Shown piece after piece: positions 26,636-36,936 of a stretch of 64,000 nucleotides of DNA. Source of the stretch: Actinomycetospora sp. NBRC 106378 (lineage in GTDB: Bacteria > Actinomycetota > Actinomycetes > Mycobacteriales > Pseudonocardiaceae). The stretch covers positions 62,001-126,000 of the forward strand of contig NZ_BSTT01000016.1 in NCBI RefSeq assembly GCF_030269685.1, given 5' to 3'. A model generated the notes under the pieces. That model saw nothing but the letters and a program-made list of their open reading frames with translations, was not told where the DNA came from and ran no database searches. How positions within the stretch are numbered: the stretch's first letter is position 1; every line of letters begins with the position of its first letter. The translations under genes and the position numbers were made by a program.

Positions 26636-26904
26636 GCGAACGCCTCGTCGACGTAGCACCAGCGCCACCGCTCCCCCGGCTCCGCGGAGCGCACGATCGG
26701 GTGCCCGACGAGGCCCGCGTGGGCGCGGGCGTGGCGCATCGGTGAGGAGTCGCAGCACCCGACCTGCCCGCACGTCAGGCAGAGGCGGAGGTGCACCCAG
26801 CGGGTGCCGAGGCGCAGGCACTCCTCGCACCCGTCGGTCCGTGGGGCCACGTCCCGGATCCAGCCGAGGTGGGGGTCGGCGACGACACCGCGGGGGACGG
26901 TCAT
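26632..26904 (-). CDS. UBP-type zinc finger protein
   Basis: A 90-residue stand-alone ZnF-UBP domain. The metal ligands are [18 protein letters not shown] and the histidines of [15 protein letters not shown], followed by WRWCYVDE. In eukaryotes this domain binds the free C-terminal GlyGly of ubiquitin; in actinobacteria the partner is unknown. It overlaps the redox fusion gene by 4 bp and is divergent from dnaK. The tight coupling suggests it delivers or recognises something for the flavoprotein. Confidence 0.85.
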   Translation of the reverse strand: MTVPRGVVADPHLGWIRDVAPRTDGCEECLRLGTRWVHLRLCLTCGQVGCCDSSPMRHARAHAGLVGHPIVRSAEPGERWRWCYVDEAFA

Positions 26905-27245
26905 CGCCGACCTCCCCGGCCCGACGTCGGTCCTGGTCCGGTCGGGTGCGCCGGCAGCGGTGTCACGAGCGACTCCTGGGGTGTGGAGGGGCGGGCGGCC
27001 ACCGTCACACCACGGCGTCGCGGCCGAACCGGTCCCGCGGAGGAGAACCCGGGGCGTCGGGTGGGCCCGGTGGGCCGGTCCGACGGCGGAGTCGGGGCGG
27101 CGCCGACCTCGTGGGGCGATCCGCCGTGGCGAGGTTGCACCTGCGGGACCGGTTCGACGGGACGTGCGAGGGGAGCACGGTGGCTGCGCCCTGCAGCCGT
27201 CGGGGCACCACCGCGAGCAGTGCGACTCCACCAGGAGGCCACGAC
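26905..27245. other. 341-bp divergent control region of dnaK and the UBP zinc finger gene
   Basis: No coding potential is convincing here. I searched by eye for HAIR (CTTGAGT-N7-ACTCAAG) and CIRCE (TTAGCACTC-N9-GAGTGCTAA) and found neither. AGGAGG precedes dnaK with 8-nt spacing. Promoters must lie here but I cannot place them. Confidence 0.5.
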
Positions 27246-29159
27246 ATGGGACGCGCCGCAGGCATCGACCTCGGGACCACGAACTCGGTGATCACCGCCT
27301 GGGAGGGCGGCGCCTCCGAGGTGGTCCCGAACGCCGAGGGAGCACGGACCACGCCGTCGGTGGTCGCGTTCACCGACAGCGGGGAACGCCTGGTCGGGCA
27401 GCTCGCCCGCCGGCAGGCGATCCTCAACCCCCGGGGCACGGTGCACTCGGTCAAGCGCTTCATCGGACGCCGCTTCGACGAGGTGACCGAGGAGGCCGAC
27501 CAGGTCACCTACGACGTGGTGGCCGACGAGAACGGCAACGCGCGGATCCGGATCCGGGACAGGACGTACGCCCCGGAGGAGATCAGCGCGATGATCCTCC
27601 GCAAGCTGGCCGACGACGCGGGCCGCCAGCTGGGCGAGAAGGTCGACAAGGTCGTCATCACCGTGCCGGCCTACTTCAACGACGCCCAGCGCACGGCGAC
27701 CCGCGACGCCGGCCGGATCGCCGGCCTCGAGGTGCTCCGCATCATCAACGAGCCGACGGCGGCGGCACTGGCCTACGGGATGGACCGGCGCCGGAACGAG
27801 ACGGTGCTGGTGTTCGACCTGGGCGGCGGCACGTTCGACGTCAGCATCCTCGACGTCGGCGACGGGGTCGTCGAGGTGCGCGCCACCGCCGGCGACACCC
27901 ACCTCGGCGGGGACGACTTCGACCGCCGGATCGTCGACGAGCTCGCGGACGGGTTCCGGTCGGACAACGGCATCGACCTCCGCAGTGACCCGCAGGCCCT
28001 GCAGCGGCTCTACGAGGCGGCCGAGAAGGCCAAGGTCGAGCTGAGCTCCGTCACGCAGACGCAGGTCAGCCTGCCGTTCGTCACGGCGGACGCGACCGGA
28101 CCCAAGCACCTCACCACGACCCTGATGCGGTCGACCTTCGAGCGGCTCACCGAGGACCTCGTCGACCGCACGATGGGGCCGGTGCAGCAGGCCATGGCCG
28201 ACGCCAAGGTGACGGCGGACGACATCGACGAGGTCATCCTCGTCGGCGGCTCCAGCCGGATACCGGCCGTGCAGGCGCTCGTGCGCCGGCTCACCGGCGG
28301 GCGGGACCCGAACATGAGCGTGAACCCCGACGAGGTGGTCGCCGACGGTGCCGGGACCCAGGCGGGCGTGCTCACCGGCGACGTCTCGGACGTGCTCCTG
28401 CTCGACGTCACGCCCCTCTCGCTCGGGGTGGAGACCCAGGGCGGCGTCATGACGAGGATCCTGGAGCGCAACACCACGATCCCGGCACGGGGCAGCGAGA
28501 CCTTCTCCACGGCGGCCGACGACCAGCCCGCGGTCGACGTGGTGGTGTTGCAGGGCGAGCGCGAGCGCGCTGCCGACAACCGCGTGCTCGGCCGCTTCCA
28601 GCTCGGCGACATCCGGCCGGCGCCTCGGGGCGAGCCACAGGTCGAGGTCACCCTGGACGTGGACGCCAACGGCATCCTCAACGTGACCGCGCGGGACCGC
28701 GACACCGGCGCGGAGCAGGGGATCACGATCTCCGAGAGCTCCAACCTGGACCAGTCCGAGGTGGACCGGATGGTCGCGGAGGCGGAACGGAACCGGACCT
28801 CCGACCAGGAGCTGCGACGCGACGTCGACGCCCGCAACACCCTCGACGCCGTCGCGCACCAGGTGCAGCGCCTCCTCGACGACCTGGGCGACGGCGCCCC
28901 GCCGCACGAGCGGGCGCGTGCCGAGATGCTCGTCGCCGACGCCCGGACGGCGGTGCAGGAGGAGGCGCCGCGCGACCGGGCCGAGGAGCTGACGAGCGAG
29001 CTGCAGGGCGTGCTCGCCGGCCTCCAGGCCGCGGTGGCCGGGCGGGGTGACGGCTCGTCGGCCCGGGCGACCGCGGGTGCCACGGCGGGCCCGACGGGCG
29101 GCGGCAGCGGGGGCGGCAGCGACGACGACGTGATCGACGCCGAGTTCGATCGCACCTGA
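27246..29159 (+). CDS. dnaK: Hsp70 chaperone DnaK
   Basis: A 637-residue Hsp70. The ATPase domain starts [11 protein letters not shown], with [11 protein letters not shown] as second phosphate loop and [12 protein letters not shown] as adenosine motif. The linker is [16 protein letters not shown]. The substrate domain and helical lid follow, ending in a Gly/Ser-rich tail and DDDVIDAEF, close to the canonical terminus. It starts an operon with grpE, dnaJ, cbpM-like and clpB genes. Actinobacteria usually have another dnaK with hspR, so this may be the accessory copy. Confidence 0.96.
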   Translation: MGRAAGIDLGTTNSVITAWEGGASEVVPNAEGARTTPSVVAFTDSGERLVGQLARRQAILNPRGTVHSVKRFIGRRFDEVTEEADQVTYDVVADENGNARIRIRDRTYAPEEISAMILRKLADDAGRQLGEKVDKVVITVPAYFNDAQRTATRDAGRIAGLEVLRIINEPTAAALAYGMDRRRNETVLVFDLGGGTFDVSILDVGDGVVEVRATAGDTHLGGDDFDRRIVDELADGFRSDNGIDLRSDPQALQRLYEAAEKAKVELSSVTQTQVSLPFVTADATGPKHLTTTLMRSTFERLTEDLVDRTMGPVQQAMADAKVTADDIDEVILVGGSSRIPAVQALVRRLTGGRDPNMSVNPDEVVADGAGTQAGVLTGDVSDVLLLDVTPLSLGVETQGGVMTRILERNTTIPARGSETFSTAADDQPAVDVVVLQGERERAADNRVLGRFQLGDIRPAPRGEPQVEVTLDVDANGILNVTARDRDTGAEQGITISESSNLDQSEVDRMVAEAERNRTSDQELRRDVDARNTLDAVAHQVQRLLDDLGDGAPPHERARAEMLVADARTAVQEEAPRDRAEELTSELQGVLAGLQAAVAGRGDGSSARATAGATAGPTGGGSGGGSDDDVIDAEFDRT

Positions 29160-29169
29160 GCCGCACACG

Positions 29170-29724
29170 ATGACCTCCCCGACGTCCGGGACCGACCCGG
29201 GACCGACCGACGACGACGAGGGGGACGAGGACCGGCGCGCACCGGACGGTGGCGTCGAGCCCGGTCCCTCCTCCGCCGAGCTCGAGGACCGCTGGCGGCG
29301 GGCCGTCGCGGACCTGGACAACCTGCGCAAGCGGCACGCCCGGGCCCTCGTGCGGGAACGCGCCCTCGAGCGCGAGCGCGTGGCCGCGGCGTTCCTCCCG
29401 GTGCTGGACAACCTGGACCTGGCCCTGCAGCACGCGCAGGGCGACGCGGGGGCCGTCGTCGACGGCGTCCGTGCCGTCCGCGAGCAGGCGGCGGCGATCC
29501 TCGCCGGGCTGGGCTACCCCCGCCAGGACGACACCGGCGTGCCGTTCGACCCGGCCCGCCACGAGGTGGTGGGCGTGGTCGCCCCCGGAGGCGACCACGG
29601 GGACGACGCCGGCGGCGACCCCGGGCCCGGACGCGTCGTGGACGTGGTCCGACCCGGCTACGGCACCCCGGAGCAGCAGCTGCGGCCGGCCTCGGTGACC
29701 GTCACCGGGCCGGCGGAGGGGTGA
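29170..29724 (+). CDS. grpE: Nucleotide exchange factor GrpE
   Basis: A 184-residue GrpE. An acidic disordered N-terminus (DDDEGDEDRR) leads to the long dimer helix ELEDRWRRAVADLDNLRKRHAR. The beta domain has FDPARHEVVGVV and VRPGYGTPEQQLRPASVTV. It releases ADP from DnaK. Ten bases after dnaK. The beta domain contains an extra Gly/Asp stretch (GGDHGDDAGGDPGPG) longer than usual. Confidence 0.93.
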   Translation: MTSPTSGTDPGPTDDDEGDEDRRAPDGGVEPGPSSAELEDRWRRAVADLDNLRKRHARALVRERALERERVAAAFLPVLDNLDLALQHAQGDAGAVVDGVRAVREQAAAILAGLGYPRQDDTGVPFDPARHEVVGVVAPGGDHGDDAGGDPGPGRVVDVVRPGYGTPEQQLRPASVTVTGPAEG

Positions 29725-29730
29725 GCGGGG

Positions 29731-30690
29731 ATGGCCCGCGACTTCTACGAGGTGCTCGGCGTCCCCCGCGACGCCGGGAGCGAGGAGATCCAGCAGGCCT
29801 TCCGCCGGCTGGCCCGCGCCCACCATCCCGACGTCAACCGGGATCCGGCGGCGGAGGAACGGTTCAAGGAGATCAACGAGGCCTACCGCGTCCTGTCCGA
29901 CCCCGAGCAGCGCCGGAAGTACGACCGCTTCGGGGACGACTACCGCGCGGTCCCCGACGACTGGGAGCAGACCGTCGGTGCCGGGGTGGGCGGCCGCGCG
30001 GGCGGACGGTCGCGCCCCGGATCCGCGTCCGGTTTCCGCTCGGCGGGCTTCGACGACCTCGGCGGGGACATCGACATCGACCTCGAGGACCTCCTCGGTG
30101 GCATGTTCGGTCGGGGGCGTGCGCGGTCCGGGCCGATCGCCGGCGCCGACCAGGAGGCGGAGCTGCCCCTGACCGTGGAGGAGGCGTACCGCGGCGGTTC
30201 CCGCCCGGTGACGCTGACCGGGACGGCCGGACCCCGCACCTACACCGTGCGGATCCCGCCGGGCGTGACCGACGGGCAGCGCATCCGGCTGGCCGGCGAG
30301 GGCGGCCGCGGCACCGGAGGAGGCGAGCCGGGCCACCTCTACTTCGTCGTGCGGCTCCTCCCCCATCCCCGGTTCCAGGTGGAGGGGCGCGACATCGACG
30401 TCGACCTGCCGCTCGCGGCGTGGGAGGCCGCGCTCGGCGGGAGCGTGCCGGTCCCCACGCCCGCGGGCGGGACGAAGGTCGAGGTCCCGCCGGGCTCGTC
30501 GACCGGGCGCCGCCTGCGGCTGCGGGGACAGGGCATGCCGAACCCACGGGGGACGCCGGGCGACCTGTACGCCGAGATCGAGGTCATGGTCCCGCCCCGG
30601 CCGACCGACGCCGAGCGGGACCTCTTCACCCGCCTGGCCGAGGTCTCCGACTTCGATCCGCGGCGTGACGCACGACGAGGTGAGCCATGA
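29731..30690 (+). CDS. dnaJ: J-domain co-chaperone without zinc finger (CbpA/DnaJ type)
   Basis: A 319-residue Hsp40. The J domain has HPD at 32-34. A Gly/Arg-rich linker follows. The C-terminal beta domains run from [19 protein letters not shown] to [13 protein letters not shown]. There is no CxxCxGxG zinc finger, so it is type II, like E. coli CbpA. The next gene encodes a CbpM-like modulator, which fits that pairing. It would recruit substrates to DnaK and stimulate its ATPase. Confidence 0.93.
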   Translation: MARDFYEVLGVPRDAGSEEIQQAFRRLARAHHPDVNRDPAAEERFKEINEAYRVLSDPEQRRKYDRFGDDYRAVPDDWEQTVGAGVGGRAGGRSRPGSASGFRSAGFDDLGGDIDIDLEDLLGGMFGRGRARSGPIAGADQEAELPLTVEEAYRGGSRPVTLTGTAGPRTYTVRIPPGVTDGQRIRLAGEGGRGTGGGEPGHLYFVVRLLPHPRFQVEGRDIDVDLPLAAWEAALGGSVPVPTPAGGTKVEVPPGSSTGRRLRLRGQGMPNPRGTPGDLYAEIEVMVPPRPTDAERDLFTRLAEVSDFDPRRDARRGEP

Positions 30691-30998
30691 CGGAGAGGCG
30701 GTACGCGATGACACGGTCGCGGGCGGCCGGGACCCCGCAGCGGTTGAGCCGCGAGGAGTTCTGCCGGCGCAGCGGGATGCACCCCGAGCTGGTAGGGCGC
30801 TTCGTCGCCCTCGGGCTGGTGCAGGCGGTGCGGGCCGACGGCGAGCTGCGGTTCCCGCCGGGTCAGGTCGCCGTCGTCGCGCGCATCGAGCGCCTCCGGC
30901 AGGGGCTCGGGCTGAACTACGCCGCGATCGGACTGGTCGGTGACCTGCTCGACCGCATCCAGGAGCTGGAAGTCCGACTGCGGGAAGGGAGCAGCTGA
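30687..30998 (+). CDS. MerR-like chaperone modulator (CbpM/HspR-like)
   Basis: A 103-residue protein. The winged helix reads [28 protein letters not shown], then [33 protein letters not shown] and a short coiled coil. Position after dnaJ matches both HspR (a repressor in the actinobacterial dnaK operon) and CbpM (an inhibitor of CbpA). The missing HAIR site upstream of dnaK and the CbpA-type partner favour CbpM. ATG overlaps the dnaJ stop (ATGA); its own stop overlaps the clpB start (TGATG). Confidence 0.8.
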   Translation: MTERRYAMTRSRAAGTPQRLSREEFCRRSGMHPELVGRFVALGLVQAVRADGELRFPPGQVAVVARIERLRQGLGLNYAAIGLVGDLLDRIQELEVRLREGSS

Positions 30999-33634
30999 TG
31001 GACCTGAACCGACTGACCCAACGGTCCCAGGAGGCGTTGTCCGCCGCCCAGGACCTCGCCACCCGCGCCGGCCACACCGAGGTCGACGGCGAGCACCTGC
31101 TGCTCGCCCTGCTCGAACAGCCCGAGGGGCTGGTGCCCCGCCTGCTCACCGGCACGGGCGTCGAGGTGGCCCGCCTGCGCGAGGACCTCGACGCCGCGCT
31201 GGCCCGCAAGCCGAGGACGACCCGCCCGGCCGCGTCCCCGGGCCAGGTCTCGGTCACGCAGGCCCTCGCGCGGGTCCTGGAGGCGGCCGAACGCGAGGCG
31301 GCTCGGCTCACCGACGAGTACGTCTCCGTCGAGCACCTGCTGGTCGCCCTCGCCGAGGGCGGGACGGGCACGGGTCGCCTCCTGGCCCGGTACGGGGTCA
31401 CCCGCGACCGTGTCCTCGCCGAGCTCACGACGATCCGCGGCAACCAACGGGTCACCTCGGCGAGCCCGGAGGCCACCTACGAGGCCCTCACCAAGTACGG
31501 CCAGGACCTCGTCGCGAACGCGCGGACGGGCCGGACGGACCCCGTCATCGGGCGCGACGCCGAGGTCCGCCGGGTGATCCAGATCCTGTCCCGGAAGTCG
31601 AAGAACAACCCGGTGCTGATCGGCGACCCGGGCGTGGGGAAGACCGCGATCGTCGAGGGGCTCGCGCAGCGCATCGCGCACGGCGACGTCCCGGAGGGTC
31701 TCGTCGACCGCACGCTCTTCGCCCTGGACATGGGTCTGCTGATCGCCGGCGCGAAGTACCGGGGCGAGTTCGAGGAGCGGTTGCAGGCCGTCCTCTCCGA
31801 GATCCGGGCGGCCGAGGGCCGGATCCTGCTGTTCGTCGACGAGATGCACACCGTCGTCGGCGCAGGCGCCGCCGAGGGCTCGATGGACGCGAGCAACATG
31901 CTCAAGCCGATGCTCGCCCGCGGCGAGCTGCACATGATCGGGGCGACGACGCTCGACGAGTACCGCAAGTACGTCGAGTCCGACGCCGCGCTGGAGCGTC
32001 GCTTCCAGCCGGTCCACGTCGACCAGCCCTCCATCGAGGACACCGTCTCGATCCTGCGTGGCCTGCGCGAGCGCCTGCAGGTGTTCCACGGGGTGCGGAT
32101 CCAGGACGGGGCGCTGGTGGCCGCCGCGACCCTCTCCGACCGCTACCTGACCGAACGCTTCCTCCCGGACAAGGCGATCGACCTCGTCGACGAGGCGTGC
32201 GCCCGGCTCCGCACCGAGATCGACTCGATGCCCGCCGAGCTGGACGGGATCACCCGTCGGGTCACCCGGCTGGAGATCGAGGAGGCGGCGCTGGCCCAGG
32301 AGACGGACGCCGCGAGCGCGTCCCGCCTGGCGGAGCTGCGTCGCGAGCTGGCCGACCTGCGCGCCGAGGCCGACGCCATGCGCGCGCAGTGGGAGGCCGA
32401 GCGGCGGGCCATCAGGCGCGTCCAGGAACTGAGGGCGGAGCTGGAGCAGGTCCGCCGTGAGGCCGAGGAGGCCGAGCGCACCTACGACCTCAACCGTGCC
32501 GCCGAGCTGCGCTACGGCCGGCTCGTCGAGCTGGAGCGCCGGCTGGCCTCCGAGGAGCAGCACCTCGCGACGAAGCAGGGTGGTCGGCGTCTGCTGCGCG
32601 AGGAGGTCACCGCGGAGGAAATCTCCGAGATCGTGTCCGCGTGGACGGGCATCCCGGTCAGCCAGGTCACCGAGGGCGAGCGGGAGAAGCTCCTGCGGCT
32701 GGAGAAGATCCTGCACAGCCGGGTGGTCGGGCAGGACGAGGCGGTCCGGGCGGTGTCCGACGCGATCCTGCGGGCCCGCTCCGGGATCAAGGACCCCCGG
32801 CGCCCGACCGGCTCGTTCATCTTCCTCGGCCCCACGGGCGTCGGGAAGACCGAGCTGGCCAAGACGCTGGCCTCGGCCCTGTTCGACTCCGAGGACAACA
32901 TGATCCGCATCGACATGAGTGAGTACCAGGAGCGTCACACCGTGTCGCGCCTGGTGGGGGCCCCGCCCGGGTACGTCGGCCACGACGAGGGCGGCCAGCT
33001 CACCGAGGCGGTCCGCCGGCGGCCCTACGCCGTGGTGCTGTTCGACGAGATCGAGAAGGCGCACCCCGACGTGTTCAACACGCTGCTGCAGGTGCTCGAC
33101 GACGGGCGCCTGACCGACGCGCAGGGCCGTACCGTCAACTTCCGCAACGCCGTCGTGATCATGACCTCCAACATCGGGTCGCAGTACCTCATCGAGGGGG
33201 TGACCCCGAGCGGGGAGCTGACCGAGGACGCGCGCGTGGAGGTGCTGTCCGAGCTGCGCGCTCACTTCCGCCCCGAGTTCCTCAACCGCGTCGACGACAC
33301 CGTGCTGTTCACCCCGCTCGTGCCCGGGCAGATCACCGAGATCGTGGACCTGATGCTCACCGAGCTGCGGGCCCGGCTGGCCGAGCGCCACATCGGGTTG
33401 CGGGTGACCGACAAGGCGCGCGCCTTCGTCGCGCGCGAGGGCTACGACCCGGTGTACGGGGCGCGACCCCTGCGCCGCTTCATCGCGCGGGAGGTGGAGA
33501 CGAGCGTCGCCCGGGCGCTGGTGGCGGGCGAGGTCGTCGACGGCTCGACGATCGACGTCGACGTCCGCGACGGGCGACTCGTCGTCAGCCACGACGCCCC
33601 CACGCGGACCGACGAGGTCGTGGTGCCGGTATGA
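30998..33634 (+). CDS. clpB: ATP-dependent disaggregase ClpB
   Basis: An 878-residue Hsp100 hexamer subunit. The N-domain covers about residues 1-150. The first AAA module has Walker A GDPGVGKT near residue 209, the middle coiled coil spans roughly 410-530, and the second module has GPTGVGKT near 611. The pore loop [12 protein letters not shown] and sensor sequences are intact. With DnaK, DnaJ and GrpE it dissolves protein aggregates after heat or oxidative damage. One-base overlap with the previous gene. Confidence 0.96.
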   Translation: MDLNRLTQRSQEALSAAQDLATRAGHTEVDGEHLLLALLEQPEGLVPRLLTGTGVEVARLREDLDAALARKPRTTRPAASPGQVSVTQALARVLEAAEREAARLTDEYVSVEHLLVALAEGGTGTGRLLARYGVTRDRVLAELTTIRGNQRVTSASPEATYEALTKYGQDLVANARTGRTDPVIGRDAEVRRVIQILSRKSKNNPVLIGDPGVGKTAIVEGLAQRIAHGDVPEGLVDRTLFALDMGLLIAGAKYRGEFEERLQAVLSEIRAAEGRILLFVDEMHTVVGAGAAEGSMDASNMLKPMLARGELHMIGATTLDEYRKYVESDAALERRFQPVHVDQPSIEDTVSILRGLRERLQVFHGVRIQDGALVAAATLSDRYLTERFLPDKAIDLVDEACARLRTEIDSMPAELDGITRRVTRLEIEEAALAQETDAASASRLAELRRELADLRAEADAMRAQWEAERRAIRRVQELRAELEQVRREAEEAERTYDLNRAAELRYGRLVELERRLASEEQHLATKQGGRRLLREEVTAEEISEIVSAWTGIPVSQVTEGEREKLLRLEKILHSRVVGQDEAVRAVSDAILRARSGIKDPRRPTGSFIFLGPTGVGKTELAKTLASALFDSEDNMIRIDMSEYQERHTVSRLVGAPPGYVGHDEGGQLTEAVRRRPYAVVLFDEIEKAHPDVFNTLLQVLDDGRLTDAQGRTVNFRNAVVIMTSNIGSQYLIEGVTPSGELTEDARVEVLSELRAHFRPEFLNRVDDTVLFTPLVPGQITEIVDLMLTELRARLAERHIGLRVTDKARAFVAREGYDPVYGARPLRRFIAREVETSVARALVAGEVVDGSTIDVDVRDGRLVVSHDAPTRTDEVVVPV

Positions 33635-34116
33635 CGGCGGGAGCGGTGCGCAGCGCGGTGGTGACCTGCCCGAACTGCAGCACGCGCAATCGGGTGCCCG
33701 CGGTGGGTGACGGGCGGCCGACGTGCGGGAACTGCCACGCGCACCTGCCGTGGATCGCCGAGGCGGGCGACGCCGACTTCGCCGAGGTCGCCGAGCGGGC
33801 GCCCACGCCGGTCCTGGTCGACCTGTGGGCCACGTGGTGCGGACCCTGTCGCATGGTGAGCCCGGCCCTGGAGCAGCTCGCCACCGAGCGCGCCGGTCGG
33901 ATCAAGCTCGTGAAGGTCGACGTCGACGCCAACCAGGAGGTCGCCCGGCGCTTCGAGATCATGGCGGTCCCCACCCTGCTCGTCCTGAGCGGGGGCGAGG
34001 TCGTCGCCCGCCAGGCCGGTGCGGCGCCGCTCCCGGCGCTGCGCGCCTGGCTGGACGGCGCACCTGGCGTCGACGTCGGGGAGGCCGCGGCGACCCGACC
34101 GTCCACGGAGGCGTGA
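33631..34116 (+). CDS. Thioredoxin with N-terminal zinc ribbon (Trx2/TrxC type)
   Basis: A 161-residue thioredoxin. The zinc ribbon uses Cys13/Cys16 and Cys32/Cys35. The redox centre is WCGPC (Cys70-Cys73) and the cis-proline lies in MAVPTLLVL. This layout is that of E. coli TrxC, an oxidative-stress thioredoxin. ATG overlaps the clpB stop, so it is made with the disaggregase. The nearby thioredoxin-reductase-like protein lacks a CxxC and probably does not reduce it; the partner is elsewhere. Confidence 0.93.
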   Translation: MTAGAVRSAVVTCPNCSTRNRVPAVGDGRPTCGNCHAHLPWIAEAGDADFAEVAERAPTPVLVDLWATWCGPCRMVSPALEQLATERAGRIKLVKVDVDANQEVARRFEIMAVPTLLVLSGGEVVARQAGAAPLPALRAWLDGAPGVDVGEAAATRPSTEA

Positions 34117-34186
34117 CCGACGGGACGGGCCGCACCGCCCGCCGACGGAGACGGGGCGCGTCGGCTCCCCGGCGTCCACGCGAGGC

Positions 34187-34894
34187 ATGCTGGGCGACGT
34201 GCCGCAGCGTGTGCTGGTCGCCGACGACGATCGGGCCATCCGCGAGTCCCTCGCCCGCGCCCTCGAGCTCGAGGGCTACGACGTGGTGCCCGTGGTCGAC
34301 GGGGTCGAGTCGCTGACCCGGGTCCGCCACGAGACCTTCGACGCCCTCGTCCTCGACGTCATGATGCCGGGCGTCGACGGCCTCGCGGTGTGCCGCGTAC
34401 TGCGCGCCGAGGGCGACCGCACCCCCGTCCTGATGCTGACCGCGCGCCAGGAGACCGCCGACCGGGTGGCCGGGCTCGACGCGGGCGCCGACGACTACCT
34501 GCCCAAGCCCTTCGAGCTCGACGAGCTGCTGGCACGCCTGCGCGCCCTGCTGCGCCGGGCCGCCTTCCTGACGACCGGTGAGATCGACGACCGCGGGTCG
34601 CTGAAGGTCGGTGCGCTGCACGTCGATCCCGCGGCGCGCCGAGCCTGGTGGGCCGACGCGGAGCTGGCCCTGTCCAAGACCGAGTTCGACCTGCTGGAGC
34701 TGCTCGTGCGCAACGAGGGCATCGTGCTCGACCACACGACGGTCTACGAACGCATCTGGGGCTACGACTTCGGGGCGGACTCCAAGAACCTCGCGGTGTA
34801 CGTCGGCTACCTGCGTCGCAAGCTCAGCGCGGTCGGGGCTCCCGCTCTGATCCACACCGTGCGCGGGGTCGGCTACACGGTGCGTCGGCCGTGA
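34187..34894 (+). CDS. Two-component response regulator (OmpR/MprA-like)
   Basis: A 235-residue regulator. The receiver domain begins RVLVADDD, has the phospho-aspartate in LVLDVMMPG and the lysine in LPKPF. The winged helix ends VYVGYLRRKL and TVRGVGYTVR. It resembles mycobacterial MprA, which answers envelope stress and connects with sigma-E. ATG 34187 or GTG 34199 could be the start; GTG matches relatives better but has weaker spacing. Its stop overlaps the kinase start. Confidence 0.9.
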   Translation: MLGDVPQRVLVADDDRAIRESLARALELEGYDVVPVVDGVESLTRVRHETFDALVLDVMMPGVDGLAVCRVLRAEGDRTPVLMLTARQETADRVAGLDAGADDYLPKPFELDELLARLRALLRRAAFLTTGEIDDRGSLKVGALHVDPAARRAWWADAELALSKTEFDLLELLVRNEGIVLDHTTVYERIWGYDFGADSKNLAVYVGYLRRKLSAVGAPALIHTVRGVGYTVRRP

Positions 34895-36342
34895 GTCTGC
34901 GGACGCGGTTCGCGCTGGCGTTCGCCCTGGTCAGCGTCGTGGTGGCCGGTCTGGTCGGGGTGCTGAGCTACCACGCGGCGGCCGAGCGGATCACCCAGGC
35001 GACCGACACGACCCTCGGCGCGGCCACCACGGCGGTCGCCGACGGGCAGACCGGCGTCCTCGCCCCGATCGCGCCGCCGCCCTCGGACGACGACCCTCGT
35101 CCGGGCCCGGGACGCGGGCCCGGTCGGGGGGACGACCACGGCCGGTTGCAGGAGCTCGTCGGGCGCCGCATCGCGCCGGACGGCACGGCGACCTTCCTCG
35201 GCGGGCGCGACGTCGCGATCCCCGTGACGGACACCGCCCGCGCCCTCGCGGCCACGTCGGTCCCGGGGGTCACCAACACCGTCGAGACCACCGTCGGGGA
35301 CGACACCTACCGCGTGCTCACCACCTCCGAGGGCGGCGGTCGGGGTGCCTGGCAGGTGGCGATGGACGTCGACCTCAGCCACCGCGTGCTGCGCGGCATG
35401 GCGAACGAGATCGCGCTGGTGAGCCTCGGCGTGCTGGTGGTCGCGGCCGGGGCGGGCTGGCTCCTGGCGCGGCGCATCACCCGACGGCTCGAACGGCTGA
35501 CCGGGCTCGCCGAGCAGGTGACGGCCCGCGGCGGCACGTCGGCGGAGATGCCGGTCGAGGGCCGCGACGAGGTCGGACGGCTCTCCGCCTCCTTCACCAC
35601 GATGGTCGGCCGACTCGCGGCGTCGCGGGAGGCGCAGGACCGGCTCGTGCAGGACGCCGCCCACGAGCTGCGCACCCCGTTGACCAGCCTGCGGACCAAC
35701 ACGAGCGTGCTGCGGCGGTTCGCCGAGCTCTCCCCCGAGGCGCGGGAACGGCTGCTCGCCGACGTCCAGGGCGAGACCCGCGAGCTCTCCCACCTGGTCG
35801 ACGAGCTGGTCGCCCTCGCGCTCTCCGGCGGCGACACCGAGGACCCCGAGGAGACGGTGGATCTCGACGCGGTGGTGCGGCGGGCGACGGCGCGCGTCGG
35901 CCGGCGTACCGGCCGGGACGTCACGGTGACCTCGGACGGGTCGGTGGTGCGCGGTTTCCCGGCCGCGCTGGAGCGGGCGGTCGGGAACCTCCTGGAGAAC
36001 GCCGCCAAGTTCGACGCCTCCGGGCAGGCGCTCGAGCTCCGGGTCCGGGCCGGGGGCGTGACGGTCCGCGACCACGGGCCGGGCATCGACGTCGGCGACG
36101 TCGAGCGCGTCTTCGACCGCTTCTACCGCGCCCCCGCGGCCCGCGGGCTGCCCGGCTCCGGGCTCGGCCTCGCGATCGTGCGCGACGTGGCGGAGCGGCA
36201 CGGCGGGACGGCGTTCGTGACCGCCCCTGCCGGCGGCGGGGCCCAGGTCGGCTTCACGGTCGCGCCGGAGCGGCTCTTACCCGACTCCGAAGCGGGCCAC
36301 GTCGGCGCTTCACCGCAGGACACGACCGTGGGTGGCACCTGA
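34891..36342 (+). CDS. Sensor histidine kinase (MprB-like)
   Basis: A 483-residue membrane kinase. The first transmembrane helix is ALAFALVSVVVAGLVGVL. An external region of about 140 residues is Pro/Gly rich (PPPSDDDPRPGPGRG). The second helix is LGVLVVAAGAGWLLA, then a HAMP domain. The phospho-histidine is near residue 256 in DAAHELRTPL. ATPase boxes: NLLENAAKF, DHGPGI, GSGLGLAIV. GTG overlaps the response regulator stop (GTGA). Partner of the preceding regulator; likely senses envelope or redox stress. Confidence 0.92.
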   Translation: MSLRTRFALAFALVSVVVAGLVGVLSYHAAAERITQATDTTLGAATTAVADGQTGVLAPIAPPPSDDDPRPGPGRGPGRGDDHGRLQELVGRRIAPDGTATFLGGRDVAIPVTDTARALAATSVPGVTNTVETTVGDDTYRVLTTSEGGGRGAWQVAMDVDLSHRVLRGMANEIALVSLGVLVVAAGAGWLLARRITRRLERLTGLAEQVTARGGTSAEMPVEGRDEVGRLSASFTTMVGRLAASREAQDRLVQDAAHELRTPLTSLRTNTSVLRRFAELSPEARERLLADVQGETRELSHLVDELVALALSGGDTEDPEETVDLDAVVRRATARVGRRTGRDVTVTSDGSVVRGFPAALERAVGNLLENAAKFDASGQALELRVRAGGVTVRDHGPGIDVGDVERVFDRFYRAPAARGLPGSGLGLAIVRDVAERHGGTAFVTAPAGGGAQVGFTVAPERLLPDSEAGHVGASPQDTTVGGT

Positions 36343-36387
36343 TCGACCCATCGTGGGGCGATCGACGTCCCACGAGAGGTGGCACCG

Positions 36388-36936
36388 GTGGCCGACGACC
36401 GCCCCGGGCAGGAGCGCCCCGCCGACGAGCCGACCGTCGCCGGCGGATCGCGTCGGGAGCCCGGGCCCGAGGGTCCCGACGACGGGTCGGCGACGACCGC
36501 CGAGACCGACACCCGGGCCGGGACCCCCACCGCGGTGGACCCGGCTCCCGCTCCCGCCCGTCCCCGCCGGCGGCCGGGCCGGGCCGGCCTGATCGTCGCG
36601 GCCGTCGTCGCGGCGCTCGTGCTCGCGGGTGGCGGGTTCGCGACCGGCTACGCCGTCGGCGACTCCGGCGGTGGCCGCCCGGGCATCGCCGGCGACCGGC
36701 ACGGTGACCGCGACCGGGACGGCCACGGCGAGCGCCGACGGGGTCCGGACGGCGACCGCGCCGACGGGGAGCCCGGTCGGCACGGCGACCGACAGGTCCG
36801 GCCCGGGGCGCCGGCCGTGCCCGGTCAGCCCGGTCAGCCCGCGGTCCCCGCTCAGCCCGCGGTCCCCGGTCAGCCCGCCGCTCCGACGCAGCCCGGCGCG
36901 GTGCCACCCGGCGCCGCCGGCGTCACGGGCGCATGA
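36388..36936 (+). CDS. Single-pass membrane protein with Pro-rich repeat tail
   Basis: A 182-residue protein of unknown function. A charged, disordered N-terminus of about 65 residues leads to one transmembrane helix (LIVAAVVAALVLAGGGFATGYAVG). The exported part is Asp/His/Arg-rich and then built of PGQP/AVPAQP repeats, encoded by short DNA repeats. GAGAGG lies 8 nt before GTG 36388; GTG 36379 is an alternative. Its stop overlaps the ferric-reductase-like start. It may be a periplasmic scaffold or wall-spanning tether. Confidence 0.7.
   Translation: MADDRPGQERPADEPTVAGGSRREPGPEGPDDGSATTAETDTRAGTPTAVDPAPAPARPRRRPGRAGLIVAAVVAALVLAGGGFATGYAVGDSGGGRPGIAGDRHGDRDRDGHGERRRGPDGDRADGEPGRHGDRQVRPGAPAVPGQPGQPAVPAQPAVPGQPAAPTQPGAVPPGAAGVTGA
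36833..36889 (+). repeat. Short tandem repeats encoding the Pro-rich tail
   Basis: Imperfect 18-bp units of the form CCCGCGGTCCCCGSTCAG are tandemly repeated, preceded by two CCCGGTCAG half units. They encode the PAVPGQ/PAVPAQ motifs. Slippage here would vary tail length. Confidence 0.6.

Noticed and set aside
28723..33592. Two long minus-strand frames (917 and 891 codons) opposite dnaK, dnaJ and clpB.
   Set aside because: They mirror well-conserved chaperone genes and contain no recognisable domain.
36343..36387. An extension of the histidine kinase or an extra gene before the Pro-rich membrane protein.
   Set aside because: The kinase frame stops at 36342 and the gap is only 45 bp.
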